Source: an uncultured Paracoccaceae bacterium
GTDB taxonomy: Bacteria; Pseudomonadota; Alphaproteobacteria; Rhodobacterales; Rhodobacteraceae
Reading direction: 5' to 3'
DNA length: 64,000 nucleotides
NCBI GenBank assembly: GCA_913061275.1
Contig: CAJXSR010000005.1
Coordinates: 62,001-126,000, forward strand
Below the pieces are notes generated by a model that was given only the letters and a program-made list of their open reading frames with translations, was not told the DNA's origin and did no database searches. Positions 50,324 through 59,017 of the stretch are shown here, in pieces. Numbering within the stretch: the stretch's first letter is position 1; each line of letters opens with the position of its first letter. The translations under genes were made by a program, and so were the position numbers.

Positions 50324-51283
50324 ATGCAGATTTGGACAAAAACTCTAGAGCGACCAATCACAATCAATTTTCTTTTGATTGATCAGTTTTCCAATAATTC
50401 GTTGGGAAACTGCCTGGAACCGCTACGGGCCTGTAACGCCTTTGGTACAAAGCCGGTTTTTGAGTGGCAATTTCTAACACTTGACGGACAATCAGTTCAA
50501 TCCTCTAGCGGCCTACCCATTTTGCCCGATGGCGCAATATCTGATATGAAACGATGTGATTATTTGTGGGTCAATTCCAGCTATGGATATGAAAAGAATG
50601 ACACATCAAAAACCCGCATCGCACTTCAAAAAGCGTCAAAACTAGCAAAAACCATGGTTGGTTTGGATACAGGTGCATGGCTTATAGCAGCGGCTGGTTT
50701 ACTAAACGGAAAAACAGCCACTATTCATTGGGACATACTTGATAGTTTCGCGGACCGCTTCCCGTCAATTAATGTTGAACGCAAACGTGTGGTTGAAGAT
50801 AAAAATAGGATAACTTGCGCTGGTGCAATGTCATCATTTGATTTAGCATTATTAATTATATCCAAACACTTAGGGCAATCTTCTAAAGTAGATTTAGAAG
50901 CCTTCTTTATGCATCAGGTTACAGCACTTGTTGCTGATACGCCCCACAAAAATGCACGTGACCCATTGCTAAATAAAGCGTTAGAATTGATGCGTAAACA
51001 TATGGAAAATCCGCTTTCACGCGATGCTCTGGCACATCTCGTTTCATGTCAGGTTAAAACACTGGATCGTCGGTTTATAGCGGAATTTGGGGTGCCTGCG
51101 GGGCAAATATACCGCCACATCCGTCTTTCTGCCGCCCAACAAATGGTAACATCCACCTCTTTAAGTATCTTTGAAATATCCCTGCGTACCGGTTTTCAAA
51201 ACCCCAGTGCCATGACGAGGGCTTATAAAACCCGTTTTGGTGTTACACCCAGTCAAAGCCGCAGCGCTTTAGACTTGTCATAA
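50324..51283 (+). CDS. GlxA-family (AraC-type with DJ-1/PfpI-like domain) regulator, CdhR-like
   Basis: 319 aa; N-terminal amidotransferase-like domain, C-terminal AraC HTH (LSIFEISLRTGFQNPSAMTRAYKTRFGVTPSQSR); divergent from the carnitine operon. Confidence 0.92.
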   Translation: MQIWTKTLERPITINFLLIDQFSNNSLGNCLEPLRACNAFGTKPVFEWQFLTLDGQSVQSSSGLPILPDGAISDMKRCDYLWVNSSYGYEKNDTSKTRIALQKASKLAKTMVGLDTGAWLIAAAGLLNGKTATIHWDILDSFADRFPSINVERKRVVEDKNRITCAGAMSSFDLALLIISKHLGQSSKVDLEAFFMHQVTALVADTPHKNARDPLLNKALELMRKHMENPLSRDALAHLVSCQVKTLDRRFIAEFGVPAGQIYRHIRLSAAQQMVTSTSLSIFEISLRTGFQNPSAMTRAYKTRFGVTPSQSRSALDLS

Positions 51284-51326
51284 ATGAAAATACTGGCCAT
51301 TTTGCCCTAATATTTAAGGGGTAATC

Positions 51327-52175
51327 GTGCGCAATCTACAAATAGAACGAATATTGGGTGATTGGGTTCGCAATAAACTGCCTAGCACACTGGTAGAATT
51401 CATAATGTTTGTTCTCAAACAGGCGTGGGCTTGCTTATTTGGCATACTTTTTTTAGCCGTATTAATTATAAGTTCGGCAATCTGGCAAGATAACTGGGTG
51501 TTACACCGATACGACGCACTGTTTATTTTTGCGATTACTACACAGGTTTTATTTCTTTTAATAAAGTTTGAAAGTATCCAAGAAGCCAAAGTTATCATTC
51601 TATTTCATATAGTTGGTACTATTATGGAAATATTCAAAATTAAAATGGGGTCATGGGCTTACCCAGAGCCGGGCCTGATTAAAATTGCAGACGTGCCTTT
51701 GTTTTCAGGTTTTATGTATGCTTGCGTTGGCAGCTACATGGCCCGCGTAATCCGCATTTTTGACATGTGTTTTGCGCCTTACCCACCATTTTGGGTCACT
51801 GTGGTTTTAGCCACAACCATCTATGCCAATTTCTTTACACACCACTATACCTACGACATTCGCAATTTGTTATTCGTCACAACAATCGCTGTGTTCTGGC
51901 GTACCCGCATCTGGTTTTTCATCGGCCATATACCCCGTTGGATGCCCCTGCCCGTGGCGGCTTTCCTATCGGCATTTTTCCTGTGGTTGGCCGAAAACAT
52001 CGGCACAATGACTGGCACTTGGATATATTCAGGACAAACCAGATGGGATTTGGTGAATTTCGGTAAACTAGGTTCTTGGTACCTGTTGTTATATATCAGT
52101 TTTTTACTTGTGACGACGGTTTACAGAGGTGTTTTATATTCAGCCCCCCAATCCCCTACAAATAAGCAAAAATAA
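51327..52175 (+). CDS. DUF817-like integral membrane protein
   Basis: 282 aa polytopic protein; KMGSWAYPEPGLIKIADVPLFSGFMYACVGSYMARVIRIFD. Confidence 0.85.
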   Translation: MRNLQIERILGDWVRNKLPSTLVEFIMFVLKQAWACLFGILFLAVLIISSAIWQDNWVLHRYDALFIFAITTQVLFLLIKFESIQEAKVIILFHIVGTIMEIFKIKMGSWAYPEPGLIKIADVPLFSGFMYACVGSYMARVIRIFDMCFAPYPPFWVTVVLATTIYANFFTHHYTYDIRNLLFVTTIAVFWRTRIWFFIGHIPRWMPLPVAAFLSAFFLWLAENIGTMTGTWIYSGQTRWDLVNFGKLGSWYLLLYISFLLVTTVYRGVLYSAPQSPTNKQK

Positions 52176-52204
52176 CCTATTTGGCCTTTAAATCGTCAGA
52201 CATT

Positions 52205-52540
52205 GCGCTTATATTGGTTTTGTTCCTTCGGGGACTATGGTGATAAACGCGCATGTAATACACGGATCGGACCCGGGGGCGGTACCCGGCGACTCCACCA
52301 AAAATCCCTTCATTTGGGGGCGGTATGGGGTCGAAATAGGATCGACGGACGTCTAAAGATGTTAGCTTTTTCCCGGCAGACTGCCACCGTTATCGGCGTA
52401 AAATGTACAATTGCAAATGACAATCGTGCTCCGGTAGCTTTGGCTGCGTAAGCAGTTCGAGCAATCGAAACTTAACTCCTTGCGCATAGCTGTGTAAGGC
52501 GGGGTTCGCAGGTACCTGGCAACAGAAACCTGCACTTTCC
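52205..52540 (+). ncRNA. ssrA: Circularly permuted (two-piece) transfer-messenger RNA
   Basis: Acceptor piece first (GGACCCGGGGGCGGTACCCGGCGACTCCACCA, CCA at 52298-52300), ~15-nt intervening loop, then coding piece GGGGGCGGTATGGGGTCGAAATAGGATCGACGGAC and tag ORF GCAAATGACAATCGTGCTCCGGTAGCTTTGGCTGCGTAA = ANDNRAPVALAA* (52413-52451). Outer ends approximate. Confidence 0.93.
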
Positions 52541-52736
52541 TTCCATAGATAATAGCGCATTTTCACTTCGTGAAATTACGCTTTGGCAACAAAAATCTGT
52601 ACTTACAATCAAAACGCTTTATTTCCACTGCATGCCATAACATTGCTCCACTAATAATATTAGTTCATTGTATTCTTAGTCTTTCCTGTTTCTAGTATAG
52701 TCTATAATATATCTGAAAATAATGTTGAAAGAACAC

Positions 52737-53213
52737 ATGACCGATACTATCAACTACCCACAGTTAATGCACAGCGCCATGCAAGGTTTAATGGCTGATT
52801 TGCTTCGCTCAGTTGGGAAAGCTGGGCATTTACCAGGTGAACATCATTTCTTTATTTGCTTTGATACAAATCATGCTGGCGTAGATATAGCTGATTGGTT
52901 GCGTGAACGTTACCCTGACGAGATGACGATCGTCATTCAACATTGGTTTGATAACCTAGTCGTTTTAGATGATCGCTTTTCAATCACATTGAACTTCAAC
53001 GACACGCCAGAACCTTTGGTTATTCCGTTTGAAGCCGTTAAAACCTTTATTGATCCGACTGTAGAGTTTGGATTGCGGTTTGACGATGATGATGAACCCT
53101 ACATAGAAGATGTCGCAGAAAGCCCGATGATCGTCATTGAAGAGGATGATGCGGCAGAGGAAAACCCAAAGAAGGATGCGGAAATCGTATCATTGGATAG
53201 TTTTCGAAAATAA
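52737..53213 (+). CDS. sspB: SspB family protein (ClpXP adaptor for ssrA-tagged substrates, alphaproteobacterial type)
   Basis: Start at [102 protein letters not shown]; acidic C-terminal tail. Confidence 0.9.
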   Translation: MTDTINYPQLMHSAMQGLMADLLRSVGKAGHLPGEHHFFICFDTNHAGVDIADWLRERYPDEMTIVIQHWFDNLVVLDDRFSITLNFNDTPEPLVIPFEAVKTFIDPTVEFGLRFDDDDEPYIEDVAESPMIVIEEDDAAEENPKKDAEIVSLDSFRK

Positions 53214-53299
53214 TAACAATATTATTTACCCAAACCACCCTGTTAAACATCTACCGCCAAACTTTATTAAATACCCCAAACACGCCCTTGGAGAAAAAA

Positions 53300-54691
53300 A
53301 TGACTGCTACACGCACAGAAACAGATAGTTTTGGCCCGCTAGAGGTTCCATCAGATAAATATTGGGGCGCACAAACGCAGCGCAGTCTTATCAACTTTCC
53401 GATAGGTTGGGAAAAGCAACCTGTTGCCGTTGTCCGCGCTTTAGGTGTTATCAAAAAAGCCTGCGCGCAAGCCAACCATGATCTAGGTAAACTGCCCACA
53501 GAAATTGCAGATGCGGTTATTAGTGCTGCAAGTGAAGTTATTGACGGCAAACTAGACGATCATTTTCCATTGGTTGTTTGGCAAACTGGGTCTGGCACCC
53601 AATCAAATATGAATTCAAATGAAGTAATTTCAAACCGTGCTATTCAAATCCTTGGTGGTGAAATGGGATCAAAGCAACCCGTACACCCAAACGATCACTG
53701 TAATATGGGGCAATCATCAAATGATACCTTCCCTACAGCCATGCACATTTCTACTGCAATGATGGCGCATGATGTACTGATACCTGGGTTAGAAAAACTG
53801 CACATTGCATTGGCAGACAAAGCCGAAGCATTCAAAGACATCATCAAAATTGGTCGCACTCATACCCAAGATGCCACCCCCCTTACTTTGGGTCAGGAAT
53901 TTGGTGGGTATGCCTTTCAGGTAGAACAGGGTATTGCGCGGATTAAACACGCACTTATCAATATTTATCCGCTTGCTCAGGGCGGCACTGCCGTGGGTAC
54001 AGGGTTAAACACGCCGATAGGTTGGGGCGAAAAAGTTGCGGCAAACATGGCCGAAATTACGAGTTTGCCGTTTGTCACTGCCCCTAATAAATTTGAAGCA
54101 TTGGCTGCACATGATGCTATGGTAGAAATGTCAGGCGCGATTAAAACTGTTGCCGCATCTTTATTCAAAATAGCAAATGATATTAGGTTCTTAGGTTCTG
54201 GCCCGCGTTGTGGTTTAGGCGAGTTAGTGTTGCCTGAAAATGAGCCAGGGTCATCAATTATGCCGGGTAAAGTCAACCCAACACAATGCGAAGCCCTAAC
54301 CCAAGTTTGCGCCCATGTGTTTGGCAATGATGCAGCTGTTGGTTTTGCAGGCAGCCAAGGCCACTTTGAGTTGAATGTCTATAAACCGATGATGACCTAC
54401 AACGTCCTGCAATCCATGCAGTTGTTAGGGGATGCATCTGTTGCATTCACCGATAATTGTGTTGCAGGTATTGAAGCAGACGAAGACCGTATTAGCACCT
54501 TAATGTGGGAAAGCCTGATGCTGGTCACGGCTTTGGCCCCAGAAATTGGCTACGATAATGCCACAAAAGTTGCTAAAACCGCCCATAAAAACCGCACAAC
54601 CCTAAAAGAAGAAGCCATTAAGTTGGGCTTTGTTGATGCAGAAACTTTTGACCGCGTGGTTCAGCCAAAAGATATGATTGGCCCTAAATAA
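53300..54691 (+). CDS. fumC: Fumarate hydratase class II
   Basis: Start at [84 protein letters not shown]. Confidence 0.98.
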   Translation: MTATRTETDSFGPLEVPSDKYWGAQTQRSLINFPIGWEKQPVAVVRALGVIKKACAQANHDLGKLPTEIADAVISAASEVIDGKLDDHFPLVVWQTGSGTQSNMNSNEVISNRAIQILGGEMGSKQPVHPNDHCNMGQSSNDTFPTAMHISTAMMAHDVLIPGLEKLHIALADKAEAFKDIIKIGRTHTQDATPLTLGQEFGGYAFQVEQGIARIKHALINIYPLAQGGTAVGTGLNTPIGWGEKVAANMAEITSLPFVTAPNKFEALAAHDAMVEMSGAIKTVAASLFKIANDIRFLGSGPRCGLGELVLPENEPGSSIMPGKVNPTQCEALTQVCAHVFGNDAAVGFAGSQGHFELNVYKPMMTYNVLQSMQLLGDASVAFTDNCVAGIEADEDRISTLMWESLMLVTALAPEIGYDNATKVAKTAHKNRTTLKEEAIKLGFVDAETFDRVVQPKDMIGPK

Positions 54692-54692
54692 C

Positions 54693-56519
54693 CTACTCTG
54701 CCCACCACACATCGGGAATAAACCCTGTCCAATCACCATACATGGGCAGGGTTTTGGGAAAATGTAATTCAGATTTATGGGCAATTCTGGAAACGTCAGA
54801 ATGCCATAGTGGAATAACATACCGACCTGATGTTAACACGCGATCAAGCGCTTTAACCGCTGAAATGAAAACAGTTTGATCCTTGGCTCCAACGATCTTA
54901 TCAATCAAAACTTCAATCACGGGAATATCAATGCCCATATAATTTCGGGTACCGGGTTTGGTAACACCCTCACCCCCCCAATATAAGTTTTGTTCATTTC
55001 CGGGCGACAGTGATAATGCACGGCGGTAATATGTTAGGTCAAAATCATACTTATTTGTACGCTCAGTATATTGGGCACTGTCCACCAAAGATACCTGCAC
55101 CGCTATTCCTAAACGTTTTAGGGCATCGCCGAAAATATTAATAATAGCTTCATTGCTTCCAGACCCAGACTTTAGCAAAACTTCCAGTTTAAATGGATTG
55201 CCGTGCGCATCTTTCAAAACACCGTCCTGAATTGTCCAGCCTGCCTGTGCCAACAACTTTTTTGCCTTTCGCAGGTTCTTGCGATTTCGTTCAGACCCAT
55301 CCGACGCAGGTAATTTATAGCCCGTCAGTGCATCGTTGGGCAGTGTTTCAGCAAACGGCGCAAGTAATGACCGAACCTTACCTTCAGCAACCCCATCAGA
55401 CATGCCAAGTATTGAGTTGGAAAAATATGAAGATATGCGCGGCTGCGGCACGCCATTAATGGTTTTATTGATAAATTCGTAATTAAACGCATGAATTAAA
55501 GCATCGCGCACCCGAATATCCGCAAACTGTGCCCGTCTTGTATTCATAACAAAGCCGCGTATTCCTGATGGGCGTTTATGCGGTATAATAGATTTTACAA
55601 CCTCCCCATTAATAGCGCGAGGGAACGTATAACTTTCATTCCATTTGCCTGCATTATATTCGCGATAAATACTGCTCTCGCCCGCCTTAAAGGCTTCAAA
55701 AACTATGTCAGCATCATTAAAAAACTCATAGCGGATTTCATCTAAATTGTGCCGCCCTTTATTAAAGGCCAGATCACGCCCCCAATAATCTGGGTTCTTT
55801 TTGAAACTGACAAAACGGTTGGGTTCGAAATCTGCTATTTTATAGGGGCCTGACCCGACTATTATATCTAAAGAACTGTCGCTAAATTTACGCCCCTGCC
55901 AATCAGATTTTCGTAATATTGGGCGTAACCCCAGAATAAGAGGCAATTCACGGTCAACTGTGTTGAAAGTAAACTTAACGCTTCTTGGGCCAGTTTGCTT
56001 TGCTGTTTCTATCTTTTTCCACGAATTTGCATAGCGCGGATGGCCTTTCGTGGCCAAAGTATCAAATGACCATAGAACATCTTCAACTGTCACAGGTGAA
56101 CCATCTGAAAACTTAGCTTCTTTTCGTAATGTAAAACCAACCCATTCACGGTTTGGGCCAACTTCGATGCTTTCTGCCAAAAGTCCGTATAGACTAAACG
56201 GTTCGTCCCAATTACGGCCCATTAAGCTTTCAACAACGTGTAAACGAACCCCCCAAGGTGCCCGACCCTTTAGAATGTATGGATTTAACGCGTCAAAGCC
56301 ACCAGCCTCGCCTAGAACGATTTTACCCCCATGTGGTGCGTTTGGGTTGGCGTAAGGTAAATTGGGAAAATCTTTTGGTAAGTGAGGTTTACCATACATA
56401 GCTATACCATATTGCGGTTCGGCTGCCGCTATTGTTGCGCCAGCAAGAATTACTGTTGCCAATATGGAAACAATAAAGGAAATGTATGAATAGAGTCGTG
56501 ACATGAGTGCAACATTCAT
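54693..56519 (-). CDS. Extracellular solute-binding protein, family 5 (YejA-like)
   Basis: 608 aa (alternative start at MSRLYSY, 56504). Signal-like N-terminus; GIAMYGKPHLPKDFPNLPYANPNAPHGGKIVLGEAGGFDALNPYILKG, FTLRKEAKFSDGSPVTVEDVLWSFDTLATKGHPRYANSWKKI. Confidence 0.92.
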   Translation of the reverse strand: MNVALMSRLYSYISFIVSILATVILAGATIAAAEPQYGIAMYGKPHLPKDFPNLPYANPNAPHGGKIVLGEAGGFDALNPYILKGRAPWGVRLHVVESLMGRNWDEPFSLYGLLAESIEVGPNREWVGFTLRKEAKFSDGSPVTVEDVLWSFDTLATKGHPRYANSWKKIETAKQTGPRSVKFTFNTVDRELPLILGLRPILRKSDWQGRKFSDSSLDIIVGSGPYKIADFEPNRFVSFKKNPDYWGRDLAFNKGRHNLDEIRYEFFNDADIVFEAFKAGESSIYREYNAGKWNESYTFPRAINGEVVKSIIPHKRPSGIRGFVMNTRRAQFADIRVRDALIHAFNYEFINKTINGVPQPRISSYFSNSILGMSDGVAEGKVRSLLAPFAETLPNDALTGYKLPASDGSERNRKNLRKAKKLLAQAGWTIQDGVLKDAHGNPFKLEVLLKSGSGSNEAIINIFGDALKRLGIAVQVSLVDSAQYTERTNKYDFDLTYYRRALSLSPGNEQNLYWGGEGVTKPGTRNYMGIDIPVIEVLIDKIVGAKDQTVFISAVKALDRVLTSGRYVIPLWHSDVSRIAHKSELHFPKTLPMYGDWTGFIPDVWWAE

Positions 56520-56581
56520 TGATTTGAATCGATATTCAATGGGTTATGATAGCTATTTCACCCAAATATCAAAGTTTTTAC

Positions 56582-56610
56582 TTGGATAGCCGCCGTGTTA
56601 TTTGTATAAC
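56582..56610 (+). promoter_or_regulatory. Candidate sigma-70 promoter of an orphan small transcript
   Basis: TTGGAT (56582-56587), 17-nt spacer, TATAAC (56605-56610). Confidence 0.5.
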
Positions 56611-56616
56611 ATACAT

Positions 56617-56691
56617 ACTGCTCGATAGGTTTCTTGCCTGTATGAAACCTGCCTCAATACTTGACGCCCTCCTTGTGAGGGCGTTTTTTTT
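56617..56691 (+). ncRNA. Candidate small RNA (~75 nt, two hairpins)
   Basis: No ORF. Hairpin 1 AGGTTTC-N10-GAAACCT (56627-56650). Hairpin 2 ACGCCCTC-CTTGT-GAGGGCGT followed by 8 T. Promoter-like sequence at the expected distance. Confidence 0.6.
56664..56691 (+). terminator. Strong rho-independent terminator with no upstream + strand CDS
   Basis: Perfect 8-bp stem ACGCCCTC/GAGGGCGT, 5-nt loop, T8 run. Confidence 0.88.
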
Positions 56692-56944
56692 GACTGTATA
56701 TAATAAAGTTATAAATATAATATAAATATAACAGCGTGTTACTGTGGTTAGTTAAACCAATCAATATTTACACAGATTACTGACACAACGCACCTACTAT
56801 TATCGCAAATAGTGCAAAACGGCATCCACAAAACCGATTCTCATTACTTTCACATATATATTATTAGTTAATTATTCAGGGCAGTTGCTCATAGGTGCCT
56901 TCTATCTTAGATAATAAACGAAAGTTCAAATACTGGTTCATGTA

Positions 56945-57583
56945 ATGACAAAAATAGACATAATCTCCGACCCAATATGCCCGTGGTGCTACATCGGCAA
57001 AACGCGGCTTGATCGCGCATTAGAGGCAAATCCAACCCATGACTTCGTCATAGAATGGCATCCCTACCAATTAAACCCGACAATGCCGCAAGACGGAATG
57101 GACAGGCGTGAATATCTGGAAACCAAGTTCGGCGGCCAGGAAGGTGCACTTAAGGTATATGGCCAGATAGATCAGACCGCCCGCGAAATGGGCCTAGATC
57201 TAAACTTTGCGGGCATAAAGCGCACACCCAACACCATAAACGCCCACCGCCTGATCCTTTGGGCAGATATAGAAGGCTGCCAAAACGCGGTGGTTGACCG
57301 CCTGTTCAAAGCCTATTTCAAAGAAGGCCGCGATATATCTGACACTTCGGTTCTGGTACGCATTGCAACGGCTGCGGGCATGGATGGGGACGCCACACGA
57401 AAACTGTTGGAAAGTGATGCCAATATCGAAGACATCCGCACCCGCGATGCAAAATCCCGCCAATCAGGCGTGCAAGGCGTGCCCGCCTTCATCATCGACA
57501 ACCATTATGTGGTCAGTGGTGCCCAACCGACCGAGATGTGGGAACAGGTGATTAAGGAAATCATTGCAAAAGCTTCCAAATGA
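56945..57583 (+). CDS. DsbA family oxidoreductase (FrnE-like)
   Basis: 212 aa; IDIISDPICPWCYIGKTRLDRAL, IKRTPNTINAHRLILWA, GVQGVPAFIIDNHYVVSGAQP. Confidence 0.94.
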   Translation: MTKIDIISDPICPWCYIGKTRLDRALEANPTHDFVIEWHPYQLNPTMPQDGMDRREYLETKFGGQEGALKVYGQIDQTAREMGLDLNFAGIKRTPNTINAHRLILWADIEGCQNAVVDRLFKAYFKEGRDISDTSVLVRIATAAGMDGDATRKLLESDANIEDIRTRDAKSRQSGVQGVPAFIIDNHYVVSGAQPTEMWEQVIKEIIAKASK

Positions 57584-58062
57584 TCACAGCGCACATACCA
57601 TCGGGCTATTTGCTGGGCAAAAGTCTGCAAGCCAAGCACCGCCTATTAATGGCAGTTGTCATTATTGGTGCGGTCTTCCCGGATTTTGATCTGTTCTGGT
57701 TCTACTTTGTAGATGGAAAGGCCTTTCACCATCACCGTTATTGGGTGCATGCGCCGGGTTTCTGGCTACTTATATCTGCCATAATAATCCCTGTATTATT
57801 ACTTTGGTATAAAGCCGTCCTAAAGCCCTATCTGTTTTTTCTTGCCGCTGTCGCTTTGCACATATGCCTCGATACAATCGCAGGCAGCATAATGTGGTTA
57901 TGGCCGTTTTCTAACCAGCTTTATGAATTGACCACAGTACCTGCTACCCAAAGCCATTGGATTCTATCATTTATGGTACATTGGACTTTCGGGTTGGAAA
58001 TTGGGATTTGGATTATTGCAATAGCTATGGTTATTCGCACACGACTTTCCCTTGATACGTAA
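57580..58062 (+). CDS. Membrane-bound metal-dependent hydrolase-like protein (YdjM-type)
   Basis: 160 aa; MITAHIPSGYLLG, VFPDFDLFWFYFVDGKAFHHHRYWVHAPGFW; polytopic; ATGA overlap with the previous gene. Confidence 0.75.
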   Translation: MITAHIPSGYLLGKSLQAKHRLLMAVVIIGAVFPDFDLFWFYFVDGKAFHHHRYWVHAPGFWLLISAIIIPVLLLWYKAVLKPYLFFLAAVALHICLDTIAGSIMWLWPFSNQLYELTTVPATQSHWILSFMVHWTFGLEIGIWIIAIAMVIRTRLSLDT

Positions 58063-58136
58063 ATAGCCTGGTAATTATAGTCATCAGCGGTTTTCGCACC
58101 ACAATGTAAACACTAACCGCATACGGCAATACCTGC

Positions 58137-58934
58137 CTATTTCAATCGAATTGGGTTTTGAAGGCTGTGTTGTAGCAATTTGATCTCGTTTTTTGAAACC
58201 ACCACACCTTTGCGCCACTGATTGCCCTTCATCACTGTTGGGTATCTTTTGGCATAGTCACGGAACTTATCGTTACTTACGGCAAAGGATATTGGCAGGT
58301 GTTTCAGGCTGTCTAAAACGTATTTATCCGCCTGAGCGCCACTGGGCACCACATAGATTTCATCTGTCTTCAGCCCAAAAATATCTTCAAGCATCGCCAC
58401 TGAATGTTGTTGACCCTTTGGAATTGCACCGTGTTCCATGAGTGTATAAAATATATTGGCGTCAAAGAAACAAACAATACGATACCCTTCAATGCGCAGT
58501 TGGTGCGCGATTGCCCCAAGCGGTTGCGCGTTTAAATCATTGTCATGCCCAAAGTGGTAAATATTGCTGCCATCAAAAATGGCCGTTTTTGCATCCAATC
58601 GCAGATCACGCATAAATCCCTGACGATCATTGGCCAGTAAGGAATGCATTTTTGGGCGCGTTGCTTTTTTATAATGTTTGTTGGCTTTAAGCTTGCGGTA
58701 GACAAACAACCACACCGTAATCAGTGCCGCCACAAGGGCCAGAATGATGTCCCCATTCATTTCGGGGCGCATCAAAAACCACCACATGGGCAGAACAGAA
58801 ATAGTTGTAAGCAAAGAAAAATTCAGCGTTGTATATATTGTGTTTCGTAACCACGCACCAAAATTTAAACCTGGTTTATTCGGCTTAATTGGTGTTAGCT
58901 TGTCGCCTAATGTAATTGGTTTCATACTGGTCAT
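58137..58934 (-). CDS. Membrane-anchored NYN/PIN-like (Zc3h12a-type) ribonuclease-domain protein
   Basis: 265 aa; two N-terminal hydrophobic helices, then KTAIFDGSNIYHFG, IVCFFDANIFYTL, GAQADKYVLDSLKHLPISFAVSNDKFRDYAKRYPTVMKGNQWRKG. Confidence 0.75.
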   Translation of the reverse strand: MTSMKPITLGDKLTPIKPNKPGLNFGAWLRNTIYTTLNFSLLTTISVLPMWWFLMRPEMNGDIILALVAALITVWLFVYRKLKANKHYKKATRPKMHSLLANDRQGFMRDLRLDAKTAIFDGSNIYHFGHDNDLNAQPLGAIAHQLRIEGYRIVCFFDANIFYTLMEHGAIPKGQQHSVAMLEDIFGLKTDEIYVVPSGAQADKYVLDSLKHLPISFAVSNDKFRDYAKRYPTVMKGNQWRKGVVVSKNEIKLLQHSLQNPIRLK

Positions 58935-59017
58935 TTAAATATCTTTTACTATACTATAATTTTAAATTACGACTTAATATCAACAGCTTAGCCCTATGTC
59001 CTATCTGGGACATTTAT

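Noticed and set aside
52203-52451. 82-aa ORF MRLYWFCSFGDYGDKRACN...ANDNRAPVALAA
   Set aside because: It spans the permuted tmRNA acceptor and coding pieces; only the last 12 codons (the tag) are translated, on stalled ribosomes. Not a CDS.
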